Below are positions 14,124 to 21,468 of a stretch of 24,925 nt of DNA, piece by piece. The stretch spans positions 1-24,925 of the forward strand of contig JBAZNF010000018.1 of assembly GCA_041649335.1 (NCBI GenBank), in the 5' to 3' direction. The stretch comes from JBAYGJ01 sp041649335 (GTDB lineage: Bacteria; Patescibacteriota; Patescibacteriia; UBA10025; JAHIVO01). A program made the position numbers and the translations under genes. Position 1 is the first letter of the stretch, and each line of letters starts with the position of its first letter. The notes beneath the pieces were generated by a model. It made no database searches, was not told where the DNA came from, and worked only from the letters and a program-made list of their open reading frames with translations.

Positions 14124-14366
14124 GTGAACGATCAGGACAGTAATGCGAAATGCCTTGTGCCGTCATGTAACGGCCGGGTCGTTATACGTAAAGGCTACTC
14201 AGGCGGGTTTAGTGCCAGTTGCAGTTGTGGGGCATACTTCAGCATCCCGTCGGGGGATGATCCGGAAGCGTTGTTCCAACGAAAAGTGGATAGCCAGCCG
14301 ATCGTAATCGTGGATTATCCGAAACCGCAGGTAAAAGACCTGTTCATCACAGACGTGTGTGTCTGA
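14124..14366 (+). CDS. Small Cys-rich, putative zinc-ribbon protein
   Basis: An 80-aa soluble protein starting at GTG, not recognised as a named family. Cys10 and Cys15 (KCLVPSC) and Cys33 and Cys35 (SCSCGAYF) could form a four-Cys zinc site, with a further Cys at residue 79 of 80. The second half (VIVDYPKPQVKDLFITDVC) has no clear motif. The unusually strong Shine-Dalgarno sequence suggests high expression. It lies between two terminators (14063-14093 and 14375-14402) and so forms a single-gene unit, convergent with priA. It could be a nucleic-acid- or protein-binding adaptor; function unknown. Confidence 0.7.
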   Translation: MNDQDSNAKCLVPSCNGRVVIRKGYSGGFSASCSCGAYFSIPSGDDPEALFQRKVDSQPIVIVDYPKPQVKDLFITDVCV

Positions 14367-14374
14367 GATGCCGA

Positions 14375-14402
14375 GGGCGCTGAAAAACGGCGCCCCTTTT
14401 TT
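14375..14402 (+). terminator. Rho-independent terminator after the Cys-rich gene
   Basis: GGGCGC (14375-14380), 9-nt loop, GCGCCC (14390-14395), then a seven-T run. The T run abuts the priA stop codon on the other strand. On the minus strand no T run follows the stem, so it acts in the plus direction only. Confidence 0.85.
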
Positions 14403-16291
14403 TATAATAAATTAATTGGATCGCGGTCAATTTGCCAGCCTACCGGTACCTGTGAAATGAGCAGGTTGATTTTATCCTCGTTCATCGAGTACGGTATTTT
14501 TAAAATGAGATACATGTACCAACGTTTGCGGATGAACGGGCGCAGCGGCGTCAGGATGGAGGCAAAAACGCGGGAAGGCTGAAACATCCGGTACACCCGT
14601 TGGGCTTCCTGGACGCATCGGTTTTTATCCGGGTGGGAAACAATAAGCTTAACCAGGCGGGTGTATGGAGGGTAGTTGAGCAGCATACGGTCTGTGAGTT
14701 CCTGACGGTACAGGAGTTCGGGCTCATTTTTCCCGAGGGCGTTCATGACCGGGTAGTCCGGCGTGTTTGTCTGTATAACGCATGGTTGGCCGGTCAGATA
14801 ATGAAACAGGGTTATCTGTTGCCACGTACGTTCTGAAGAGCGGAAATCCGGCAAGTAAAGCAATGAATCGGCATTGATAACGCCGGTCACGCCCACCCGG
14901 TCCCAATCCACGTAGGGGATTGCCAGTTCGGTGCCGATAACAATGTCCGCCGTGAGAGTGGATGCCGGTTTTTCCGCGTCCTGGTCCAATCTGATGACTG
15001 ATGTGTTGGGCCAGTATTTTTTAACCTCTTGTTCGACCTGCTGGGCGCCGGTTCCATGGAATCTTAAATGCACGCCCCCACATTTTTTGCAGGTTAACGG
15101 TAACGGGTATTTGACGTTGCATTGGTGGCAAAAAAGCATTTTTGACTGCCCATGGTACACCAGCGGCTGCTGGCACTCAGGACAGACGATGGCCAGACCG
15201 CAATCGCCGCAGACTACGGATGAGGAGCTGCCACGCCGGTTGGCGTAGAGGAATACAGTTGATTTTTTCGCAAGTGAATCTTTCATCTCATCGATAAGAG
15301 TTTCTGACAGTATGCGTGATTGGCGTTTTTTTCTTTCTTCGCGCATATCGACGATATGGTACGGCCGGCTGTCGTCCGTGTGCGGGTCGGTTAGCCGTAT
15401 CCATGTTTTATCCTGTATGAGTTTGTATTGCTCCACAGTCGGAGCATGGGAGCAAAAAATCGTTTTGGCATTATGCAGGTCACTCAGTTTGAGGGCTACA
15501 GTCCGGGCGTCATATCTGGGGTTCTGGTCTGATTGTTTGTGGTTCCTGTTTTCCGATTGTGTTAGGACAATATATCTCAAGTTTTGAAATGGAAGAAACA
15601 GGGACAGCTTGGTGCCGATAACGATGCGTACCGAAGCGGTACGTATTGTCTCATAAGCCTGGTAATGCTGGTGTTTGCCAAGGTTACCGTGGAACAACGT
15701 TACCCGGTCTGCGTCAGAAGCCGGCACTAACGGTCGTATGTCGTCGATGTCCTGTATAGTCGGTACGATAATCAATATGGTGCCGTTGGCAGATGCAATC
15801 AGGTTCTTTATACAGATGCGAGTTTCTTCCGTCCGTGACGGCTGATAAAACCAATGCTTTTCTTTACTCAGTATGAGCGCATGTATGGCATTTTTTAAAA
15901 ATGCATTATCCGTCGTTAAGATTGTTTCTGCTGTCAGGTTATCAGAAATTGTTGGCTTGCGCGCGGGTAGCGGCGGCAGTATCATTTTAATCACTGATCC
16001 GATGGAAACAAAATATTTTTGAGCAAGCCATTCAGCGAGTTGTAATTGCTCTGATGTCAGTATCGGATTCGGGCGAATAATATCAGTGATAGGTTTAATT
16101 TTTTTCCCAGCGATGGATTGTTTTTTTAGCCTGATAACGACGCCTTCACGGACCGAATTCCGGAAAGGGATGTGTACCAGCTGGCCATGACGGATAGCCG
16201 GCTGCAAATGACCGGGTACCGAGTAATCAAAAATACCCAGTTGTTTCGGGAAGCGTTGGGACAGCGTAATTTCGCAAAATAAATCAGACAT
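14402..16291 (-). CDS. priA: Primosomal protein N' (PriA) with a degenerate helicase core
   Basis: PriA reloads the replisome at stalled forks. This 629-aa protein keeps the N-terminal DNA-binding region (AEWLAQKYFVSIGSVIKMILPP, about 86-107), the PriA-type Zn domain with all eight Cys (361, 364, 370, 373, 388, 391, 401, 404) and the PDFRSSERTW block (481-490). The ATPase motifs are damaged: the Walker A region reads QPSRTEETR (150-158) with no GKT/S, the DEEH box is replaced by TQSE (244-247) before NHKQ, and the arginine-finger region (normally QVAGRAGR) reads ITLFHYLTG. It is predicted to bind DNA and partners without helicase activity. Its start overlaps the AMMECR1 stop by 8 bp. Confidence 0.88.
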   Translation of the reverse strand: MSDLFCEITLSQRFPKQLGIFDYSVPGHLQPAIRHGQLVHIPFRNSVREGVVIRLKKQSIAGKKIKPITDIIRPNPILTSEQLQLAEWLAQKYFVSIGSVIKMILPPLPARKPTISDNLTAETILTTDNAFLKNAIHALILSKEKHWFYQPSRTEETRICIKNLIASANGTILIIVPTIQDIDDIRPLVPASDADRVTLFHGNLGKHQHYQAYETIRTASVRIVIGTKLSLFLPFQNLRYIVLTQSENRNHKQSDQNPRYDARTVALKLSDLHNAKTIFCSHAPTVEQYKLIQDKTWIRLTDPHTDDSRPYHIVDMREERKKRQSRILSETLIDEMKDSLAKKSTVFLYANRRGSSSSVVCGDCGLAIVCPECQQPLVYHGQSKMLFCHQCNVKYPLPLTCKKCGGVHLRFHGTGAQQVEQEVKKYWPNTSVIRLDQDAEKPASTLTADIVIGTELAIPYVDWDRVGVTGVINADSLLYLPDFRSSERTWQQITLFHYLTGQPCVIQTNTPDYPVMNALGKNEPELLYRQELTDRMLLNYPPYTRLVKLIVSHPDKNRCVQEAQRVYRMFQPSRVFASILTPLRPFIRKRWYMYLILKIPYSMNEDKINLLISQVPVGWQIDRDPINLL

Positions 16292-16802
16292 GTCGTTCTA
16301 CGGTAAAACGGTAAAAAGTAAGTCGGTCATTTTTTCGGTTGATCCCGCCCTTTTCACAGCATATGTCAATCTGCTCATCAACTGTTTCTACGCCGATATC
16401 CGGGAGGAGCAGTCCGCGCTGCCCGCGTCCATTAACGACGATCAGGCCATATTTTTTGGGGTTCAGCAGGGAAATATCATTAACTATTTCCGGCTCAGAT
16501 AATACATCGACGTTTATCGCCAGATCTGCGATTTCTTCCGGCTTAACAGGCGGAAACCGAGGGTCATCAACAGCGGCTGACACCGCATTGTGTATAATTT
16601 CTTCGGCAATAGTGTCTAGGTTTGGTTCAAATGTGCCGATGCACCCGCGCAGTTCATGATTCTGACGACGGTGCAAAGAAACGAAAACACCGGCCTTGTT
16701 ATTCAGCATCCCTACGGGTGTGTTTTCAGGTACGCCAATAATGCGGCCTGTTTCAAGGTAGCGTTCAATGCTCAATTTGGCCAGCTGTACAAATGCATCC
16801 AT
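16284..16802 (-). CDS. amrA: AMMECR1-domain protein (AmmeMemoRadiSam component A)
   Basis: A 172-aa AMMECR1 protein. The family hallmark LRGCIGT is at residues 51-57, followed by the long helix AEEIIHNAVSAAVDDPRFPPV and the LLPDIGVE block. The family co-occurs with MEMO/LigB-like proteins and a radical SAM enzyme in many bacteria and archaea, but the reaction is not established. I prefer ATG 16802 because a -10 box ends 6 nt upstream of it; ATG 16808 would add two residues and abuts that box. A minus-strand terminator just upstream separates it from the membrane-protein gene, so it shares a transcript with priA, which overlaps it by 8 bp. Confidence 0.92.
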   Translation of the reverse strand: MDAFVQLAKLSIERYLETGRIIGVPENTPVGMLNNKAGVFVSLHRRQNHELRGCIGTFEPNLDTIAEEIIHNAVSAAVDDPRFPPVKPEEIADLAINVDVLSEPEIVNDISLLNPKKYGLIVVNGRGQRGLLLPDIGVETVDEQIDICCEKGGINRKNDRLTFYRFTVERHV

Positions 16803-16808
16803 AGGCAT

Positions 16809-16814
16809 ATTGTA
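16809..16814 (-). promoter_or_regulatory. -10 box for AMMECR1-priA
   Basis: On the minus strand TACAAT occupies 16814-16809 and is followed by 6 nt and ATG 16802. This geometry implies a leaderless transcript. The -35 is weak. Confidence 0.5.
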
Positions 16815-16832
16815 CCATGACTTCAGTTAACC

Positions 16833-16864
16833 AAAAATCCCCGCACCGAGTACAGCGCAGGGAT
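16833..16864 (-). terminator. Rho-independent terminator after the membrane-protein gene
   Basis: On the minus strand ATCCCTGC (16864-16857) pairs with GCGGGGAT (16844-16837), one G-U pair, followed by a T run (16837-16833). It lies 14 bp after the membrane-protein stop at 16879. Confidence 0.8.
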
Positions 16865-16878
16865 GAGCATGGATGTTT

Positions 16879-17565
16879 TCAGAGATAGGAGAGCAGCTTT
16901 TTTGACAGGACAAATTCTGGCCGGATAAAACTTTGGGGAATGGGCAGCCGGAAACGGCTGGACAGGACGCTGGCCAATGAATTCATAGCTACGTAACTGA
17001 CGGCGATACCGGCAGTGAACATCATGCGTTCTACGAATACGATAGGGATAAGGGCAATCCAGGCCTCAGCCGGTAGGTTGAAGGCGTACAGAAAGGCGAC
17101 ACTACCGATGGCATGTGCGGTAAATGTGGCTCCCAGGCTATTCATGACCAAACTTTTTTTCATGAATGATGATGCAATGGGAATGAGCCAATATAATGAA
17201 TAGTACCAGGCTTGCCGGCCTTCGGGATGCAATATAAACATAACCATGCAGGCAATCGGGAGCAGGCTGACAATTGTTTTGTATTTTTTGGTGCCGAAAT
17301 ATATGGCGGCAAAGGCTAATGGGAACAATCGTATTACCGTGGTCAGGTCAAATGACTGGTGGTGAACAATCACATTGAAGGATTTTACCGCAATAACCGT
17401 GAGGGCTCCCCACCCGCTAGCTAAAAATGCCCCGATGGTAGGCGCAAAAAAATCAAACAAAGAAAATGATTGTCGTGAACCACCGATAATTGTGGAAAAC
17501 GGGATCTGGAGGAAAATCAGTCCGATAACGCTGAAACTGATGATATAAAGAAGGCGTTTTTTCAT
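16879..17565 (-). CDS. Polytopic membrane protein in the AmmeMemoRadiSam locus (ECF S-component-like?)
   Basis: A 228-aa integral membrane protein with six or seven hydrophobic segments (about 5-23, 38-61, 77-91, 97-112, 119-134, 143-163, 168-200). The SLFDFFAPTIGAFLASGWGA block near residues 35-53 and the overall size resemble substrate-binding (S) components of ECF vitamin transporters; this is an impression, not an identification. Conserved-looking polar residues are RQ (31-32), HH (68-69), HPEGR (113-117) and H151. It starts 17 bp after the LigB-like gene stop and ends at a terminator, so it is the last gene of that transcript. It may import or bind the substrate or product of the AmmeMemoRadiSam reaction. 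Confidence 0.7.
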   Translation of the reverse strand: MKKRLLYIISFSVIGLIFLQIPFSTIIGGSRQSFSLFDFFAPTIGAFLASGWGALTVIAVKSFNVIVHHQSFDLTTVIRLFPLAFAAIYFGTKKYKTIVSLLPIACMVMFILHPEGRQAWYYSLYWLIPIASSFMKKSLVMNSLGATFTAHAIGSVAFLYAFNLPAEAWIALIPIVFVERMMFTAGIAVSYVAMNSLASVLSSRFRLPIPQSFIRPEFVLSKKLLSYL

Positions 17566-17582
17566 GTTCGTGCGATTATTGG

Positions 17583-18380
17583 TTAATTTTTTAATTTAAG
17601 GTTGGCGACCATGTACCCGACGCCGAACGGCCCTTCGTATGAATAAACGTCAGGTTCGTATGAGACGGTGTTCAACATCCCCAGCAGCATGATAATTGAC
17701 CGAAGTCCGCATTCGCCGACTTCCTCGACGAAGTCCGCGTCAAGTTTGAGGATGCCTTCAGTGTCTTTCAGCGAGATTTTGTTCACGAGGGTTTCATCGA
17801 ATTTTTTCGCCCAGTGTGAATATCCCGCCGGGGCATCTTCAGTTAGGCGATGCGACAGGTCGCCCGAGGCGATAATCGCGATCCGCTTGGTATCGTTAAG
17901 CATGTCATGCTGCAGTGAAATACCGAACCGGTAATGATTGTCATAGTCAAGAAGCGAGTATGACATGGGAATAATGCTAAAATTTTTCAGGGGTGCCTGG
18001 TGGGTCAGTAGATAGAGCGGGACGCCAGTACCGTGATCCAGTTCACTTGAATTTGTCAGAACAATGCGCAATTGGCTCTCAAGAATTTCTTTGTAATGGT
18101 GAATCAGGCGTACATCGCCTTTAAAAGTCATTTTAGTTTTCAAATCGCCGAATTCTTTGAAATGTACCTCAAAGTCACTCGACATGTTCAGCGAAAAGGC
18201 GTCGGCGTGCATCGTGCCGTGAGGTGAGATAATGACTATCGTATCAGGTTTTGACGCATACAAGTCCTGGCTCAGACGGTGCATGGCGTCGCTGGTTTTT
18301 TTGACGAATCGCAAATTACCTTTACCGATATCAGGGATAAGGATGGGAGGATGGGGAGTGATGGCAGAAAAAACTATCAT
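17583..18380 (-). CDS. LigB-superfamily (class III extradiol dioxygenase-like) protein of the AmmeMemoRadiSam system
   Basis: A 265-aa protein of the LigB/MEMO fold. Candidate metal-site His residues are H10 in ITPHPPIL, H54 in ISPHG, H116 in LDHGTGVPL and H177 in SGDLSHR. The N-terminal PHPPILIPDIG block is of the dioxygenase subtype that in other genomes is fused to an AMMECR1 domain, rather than the classic MEMO1 subtype. Here AMMECR1 is a separate gene two genes downstream, which suggests the two proteins act as partners. A -10 box 6 nt before the ATG implies a leaderless transcript shared with the membrane protein. Whether it is a true dioxygenase is unknown. Confidence 0.88.
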   Translation of the reverse strand: MIVFSAITPHPPILIPDIGKGNLRFVKKTSDAMHRLSQDLYASKPDTIVIISPHGTMHADAFSLNMSSDFEVHFKEFGDLKTKMTFKGDVRLIHHYKEILESQLRIVLTNSSELDHGTGVPLYLLTHQAPLKNFSIIPMSYSLLDYDNHYRFGISLQHDMLNDTKRIAIIASGDLSHRLTEDAPAGYSHWAKKFDETLVNKISLKDTEGILKLDADFVEEVGECGLRSIIMLLGMLNTVSYEPDVYSYEGPFGVGYMVANLKLKN

Positions 18381-18386
18381 GGGATC

Positions 18387-18392
18387 AGTATA
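18387..18392 (-). promoter_or_regulatory. -10 box for the LigB-like gene
   Basis: TATACT on the minus strand (18392-18387) is followed by 6 nt and ATG 18380. The gap between this gene and the upstream secreted-protein gene is only 19 bp, so the box sits at the junction. No strong -35 was seen. Confidence 0.5.
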
Positions 18393-18399
18393 TCATTTG

Positions 18400-19797
18400 T
18401 TAGTTTGAAACTGAAATCGACTCGCCCTCCGGATGGACCGTCAAAAGCGCCGAATCGTTCGTATGGACGATATTCGCCCATTTATAGCCCAGCGTGTCAA
18501 AAGCCTGCTTGGAACTGATTCCGCGGCGTAAGCCGTTTGAAATTACCCAAACGCCGTTAGAATTCGGTGATACAACCAGAGTTCCGTCCGCAAATTTTAT
18601 CGGGTCCTGCTTCGGGTATTGGTCCAAAGTTGATTGGTCGACGACAACTATATTTCTGTTAGCAAAGCGGTTCTGGAGGATCTCCTTTGACATGATCGGA
18701 TGCATGACGCCGTCCTGGACGTAGGCAATACCGCCGGTTTGTTTGGACTGGAGCAGCACGCCGGTCGGGAAGACGCTCTGCATATTGATATTTGGACCTT
18801 CGGCATACGAGTCCAGCTCACCCGATTGCACACTGAGAATCTCTTCCGGGTTGAAGCCGATTTCCCGGAACACGGCCGGGGATTCGATATACCGTTTCAG
18901 GTCGCCATCAAGCAGGTATGTCCGGTTATTACCTAGGTCTCGGACGAGCGAATAATTGGCGAATTTAATTGGAGCGCCGTCTTCATACAGCGAAACGTCG
19001 CTTTCAGAAACCTGGATAATCCGGGACGGATCATAACGGGAGACTAACGCTGTGCGTGAAAGGAACGGGCGTTTTTTTCCGTTTTGGATGAGGTAGACGC
19101 CGGCCTGGCCCTGGACCTGGAGCAGGGAGCCGTCCGGGAAATTTTTCATGAACCAGTTGCTCCAGTAATACCAGATATTATAATTGGCGTTATAGACATG
19201 CGGCGTGTACGTGTACATGGCGGCTGTGGCTTTATTGGTCGGGGTAATGAGGTCGCCATCCAGAGTTGTTTTCGTGATGCCGGGACCCCAGCCGCTGATG
19301 GTGTAGCCGAGCTTATCGATATGCGGCAGATATCCTCTGGGGTTCCCGCTGGAGTTCAATTCCGTGCTAGTCAGTATCCGGGCCGCCCAATTGACCTGGT
19401 TGAAGAATCCCTTGTAGTCAGTGCCGCAGCCGGTACTGTCAGGACAGCCATATCCGGTGGCCCAGTCCAAGCGTGTCTGGGTCGGTGAGGCCATGGTTAC
19501 GAGGCTTTGCTCGATCTGCATGCGTACCATTATATACTGAGGATTAATGCGCCAGTAGGCGCCGGCGTCAAAAATTATCTGTGCGGCGCTTTTCATGTTG
19601 CCCCATGGATCGGTGGTGCGGTAAGCGCCGAGACCGCCCTTGCTGTCCAGGAATTTCTGTATTTGGGTGACGGTCATGGCGTTAGAATTTTGTAGATCGT
19701 TGTCGGATAATATGGAGTTTGGATTGAAAGTGGCTGCCAACGTCAATTGCGGAACAATCATTGATATAAGTGAAATAACCGCTATTATTTTTTTCAT
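18400..19797 (-). CDS. Secreted lysozyme-like protein with four C-terminal repeats
   Basis: A 465-aa exported protein. A signal peptide (MKKIIAVIS start, hydrophobic to about residue 20, LAA cleavage site at 20-22) is followed by a domain (about 25-215) with INPQYIMVRMQIEQSLV, SPTQTRLDWATGYGCPD, GFFNQVNWAARIL and TAAMYTYTPHVY, a pattern of secreted muramidase/transglycosylase-like proteins. Glu96 in the QIEQ block is a candidate catalytic acid. Four repeats of about 56 residues follow (about 223-279, 280-340, 345-403, 405-460), each with a YLI-x-NG-x-x-R/H strand pair and a later I-x-V segment. It probably acts on or binds the cell wall. It begins 6 bp after the radical SAM gene and is cotranscribed with it. 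Confidence 0.8.
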   Translation of the reverse strand: MKKIIAVISLISMIVPQLTLAATFNPNSILSDNDLQNSNAMTVTQIQKFLDSKGGLGAYRTTDPWGNMKSAAQIIFDAGAYWRINPQYIMVRMQIEQSLVTMASPTQTRLDWATGYGCPDSTGCGTDYKGFFNQVNWAARILTSTELNSSGNPRGYLPHIDKLGYTISGWGPGITKTTLDGDLITPTNKATAAMYTYTPHVYNANYNIWYYWSNWFMKNFPDGSLLQVQGQAGVYLIQNGKKRPFLSRTALVSRYDPSRIIQVSESDVSLYEDGAPIKFANYSLVRDLGNNRTYLLDGDLKRYIESPAVFREIGFNPEEILSVQSGELDSYAEGPNINMQSVFPTGVLLQSKQTGGIAYVQDGVMHPIMSKEILQNRFANRNIVVVDQSTLDQYPKQDPIKFADGTLVVSPNSNGVWVISNGLRRGISSKQAFDTLGYKWANIVHTNDSALLTVHPEGESISVSN

Positions 19798-19803
19798 AGA
19801 TGT

Positions 19804-20829
19804 TTATTCAGTTATATTTAATAATGTCTGACAGCGGGGGCATGCCCCATGCTGGTCGTGCCGCTGAAGTGAATATCCACGGCGTTCAATGCATATTGTA
19901 CCACATTTTGGGCAATAGGTGTTTTCTGAGGTTAAGCCTGGCATATTGCCCGTATAGACATATGATAAACCGGCCTTTTTCCCGATAGCGTGGGCTTTTT
20001 CCAATGTCGTGACGCTCGTGGCCGGAAGGTGCCGTAAAGCGCGGGATATTTCAGGTGAAAATGCTGAAATATGCCAAGGGGTGTCATGCCCCAGTTTTTC
20101 AGAAATCCATGAGGCCATTTTTTTAAACATGTCCTCACTGTCGCTTAACGTAGGGATGGATAGGGTGGTGATTTCAATGAGGACTCCGGCCCGTTTTAGT
20201 ATTTGGAGATTTTTCAGAATCGGTTCAAGACGGGCTCCGCAGACTGTGCGGTAGTGTTTATCATCGAAGAATTTCAGATCAACGTTGATCGCGTCAAGGT
20301 AGGGGATGATTAGTTCCAATGCGGCTTCGGACATGAAGCCGTTCGATACCCAGACGTTTTTTATATTATTTTTTTTTGCCAGTTTCATGCAGTCCAGCGC
20401 GTATTCCATCCAGATAGTCGGTTCGGTGTAGGTATAGGCGATGCTTTGGCATTCGTTTGATAGCGCATCGGCTACGACGTGTTCAGGTGGCAATTCTTCA
20501 CCGGAGATTGTCAGATCAGTGTATCCTGATTGTTTGGTGGCTTGCGAGATCTGCCAATTTTGGCAATTATCACAGCGGAAATTACAGCCGACTGTGGCGA
20601 TGGAGAGTGCCTTTGAGCCGGGGATAAAATGGAAGAACGGCTTCTTTTCGATAGGGTCAACCGCCTCGGAAATCGCCCGGCCGTAGACCAGCACATAGAG
20701 CTGGCCATCATGATTTTCTCGTACGCCGCATACGCCGCGTTTGGATGGTAAAATGGTGCAGTGGTTGCTGCACACATGGCATTGAACGGACTGATGGGGC
20801 TTAGATTCGTAGAGTAAGGCTTTTTTCAT
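19804..20829 (-). CDS. amrS: AmmeMemoRadiSam system radical SAM enzyme
   Basis: A 341-aa radical SAM protein. The [4Fe-4S] motif is CNFRCDNC with Cys82, Cys86 and Cys89. The N-terminal part has the family's extra Cys set (C17, C20, C24, C34 in CHVC, NHC and RGVCGVREN), and the C-terminus has CPKCG and CPRC, a probable zinc site. TYTEPTIWMEY and SNGFMSEAALELI are typical of the pyruvate-formate-lyase-activase-like group to which AmrS belongs. The product is unknown. I chose ATG 20829 (MKKALLYES, as in relatives) over GTG 20856; a TATACT box lies 10 nt upstream. It heads the minus-strand cluster, with AMMECR1 and the LigB-like protein downstream. Confidence 0.92.
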   Translation of the reverse strand: MKKALLYESKPHQSVQCHVCSNHCTILPSKRGVCGVRENHDGQLYVLVYGRAISEAVDPIEKKPFFHFIPGSKALSIATVGCNFRCDNCQNWQISQATKQSGYTDLTISGEELPPEHVVADALSNECQSIAYTYTEPTIWMEYALDCMKLAKKNNIKNVWVSNGFMSEAALELIIPYLDAINVDLKFFDDKHYRTVCGARLEPILKNLQILKRAGVLIEITTLSIPTLSDSEDMFKKMASWISEKLGHDTPWHISAFSPEISRALRHLPATSVTTLEKAHAIGKKAGLSYVYTGNMPGLTSENTYCPKCGTICIERRGYSLQRHDQHGACPRCQTLLNITE

Positions 20830-20839
20830 CAGTGACGGC

Positions 20840-20845
20840 AGTATA
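20840..20845 (-). promoter_or_regulatory. -10 box for the radical SAM gene
   Basis: TATACT on the minus strand (20845-20840) lies 10 nt before ATG 20829, which would give a 5' leader of only a few nucleotides. The -35 at 17 nt spacing is poor (TTTAAT). Confidence 0.45.
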
Positions 20846-20868
20846 GCAGATTTCACTGTATTATTAAA

Positions 20869-20903
20869 GGCTCTTTGTCAAAGAGCCGGGCAGTTGATAT
20901 AGT
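20869..20903 (+). promoter_or_regulatory. Promoter of thpR with a perfect palindrome over the -35 box
   Basis: TTGTCA (20875-20880), 17-nt spacer, TATAGT (20898-20903), then 6 nt to ATG 20910: a strong, leaderless promoter. The -35 box is embedded in the perfect inverted repeat GGCTCTTT-gtc-AAAGAGCC (20869-20887). It sits between divergent genes and is well placed as a repressor operator; read on the minus strand it is also a hairpin followed by TTTAATAATA, a weak terminator. Confidence 0.7.
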
Positions 20904-20909
20904 TGCAGT

Positions 20910-21458
20910 ATGAAGCGTATTTTTATCGCCATTGAACTTCCGGATGCTGTTAAGAAGGAGGTTTATAAGCTCGTCGAGAAACTCAGAAAGTTCAGTTGGC
21001 CGGTTACATGGGAACCTGTCGAAAAAATGCATATTACCTTACGATTTTTAGGCGATGTGACAGACCAGGAGCTTGCTTCGGTAGATGTTTTATTACACTC
21101 AGTATCCAGAAAAATAGCGCCGTTTGATATTTCTATAAAAAATTTCGTCGCTTATCCAAATTTTAAGTTTCCTCATGCTATCGGATTGAAAATTACCGAT
21201 AACGCAGAGCTGAATAATCTCCATTCGTTGATTGCCCGACCGCTTAATGAACAGGGGATTGGCAAGCCGGACAAACATCAGTTTTCCGGACACGTTACGA
21301 TCGGGCGCCTAAAACCCGTATATGCTAATTTTAGGGCATTAACTACAATTACCTGTGCTTCCCAATTTACCGCCAGTTCGATTGAATTGGTAGCCAGCGT
21401 ATTGAAACCGAATGGTTCTGAGTATACAATACTCACTAGTTACCCTTTTCGGGGATAA
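20910..21458 (+). CDS. thpR: RNA 2',3'-cyclic phosphodiesterase (ThpR/LigT family)
   Basis: A 182-aa 2H-phosphoesterase that opens 2',3'-cyclic phosphates on RNA ends. Both H-x-T motifs are present: HITLRFLG (His41, Thr43) and GHVTIGRL (His128, Thr130). The N-terminus RIFIAIELPD is typical of the family. The leaderless promoter supports ATG 20910. It is followed 10 bp later by the WecG/TagA-type gene and then yhhQ, so the three form one transcription unit although their functions differ. Confidence 0.94.
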   Translation: MKRIFIAIELPDAVKKEVYKLVEKLRKFSWPVTWEPVEKMHITLRFLGDVTDQELASVDVLLHSVSRKIAPFDISIKNFVAYPNFKFPHAIGLKITDNAELNNLHSLIARPLNEQGIGKPDKHQFSGHVTIGRLKPVYANFRALTTITCASQFTASSIELVASVLKPNGSEYTILTSYPFRG

Positions 21459-21468
21459 GTATCGACTT

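Noticed and set aside
19084..19488. 134-codon plus-strand frame inside the secreted-protein gene
   Set aside because: Antisense shadow of a well-supported secreted protein with repeats and a signal peptide.
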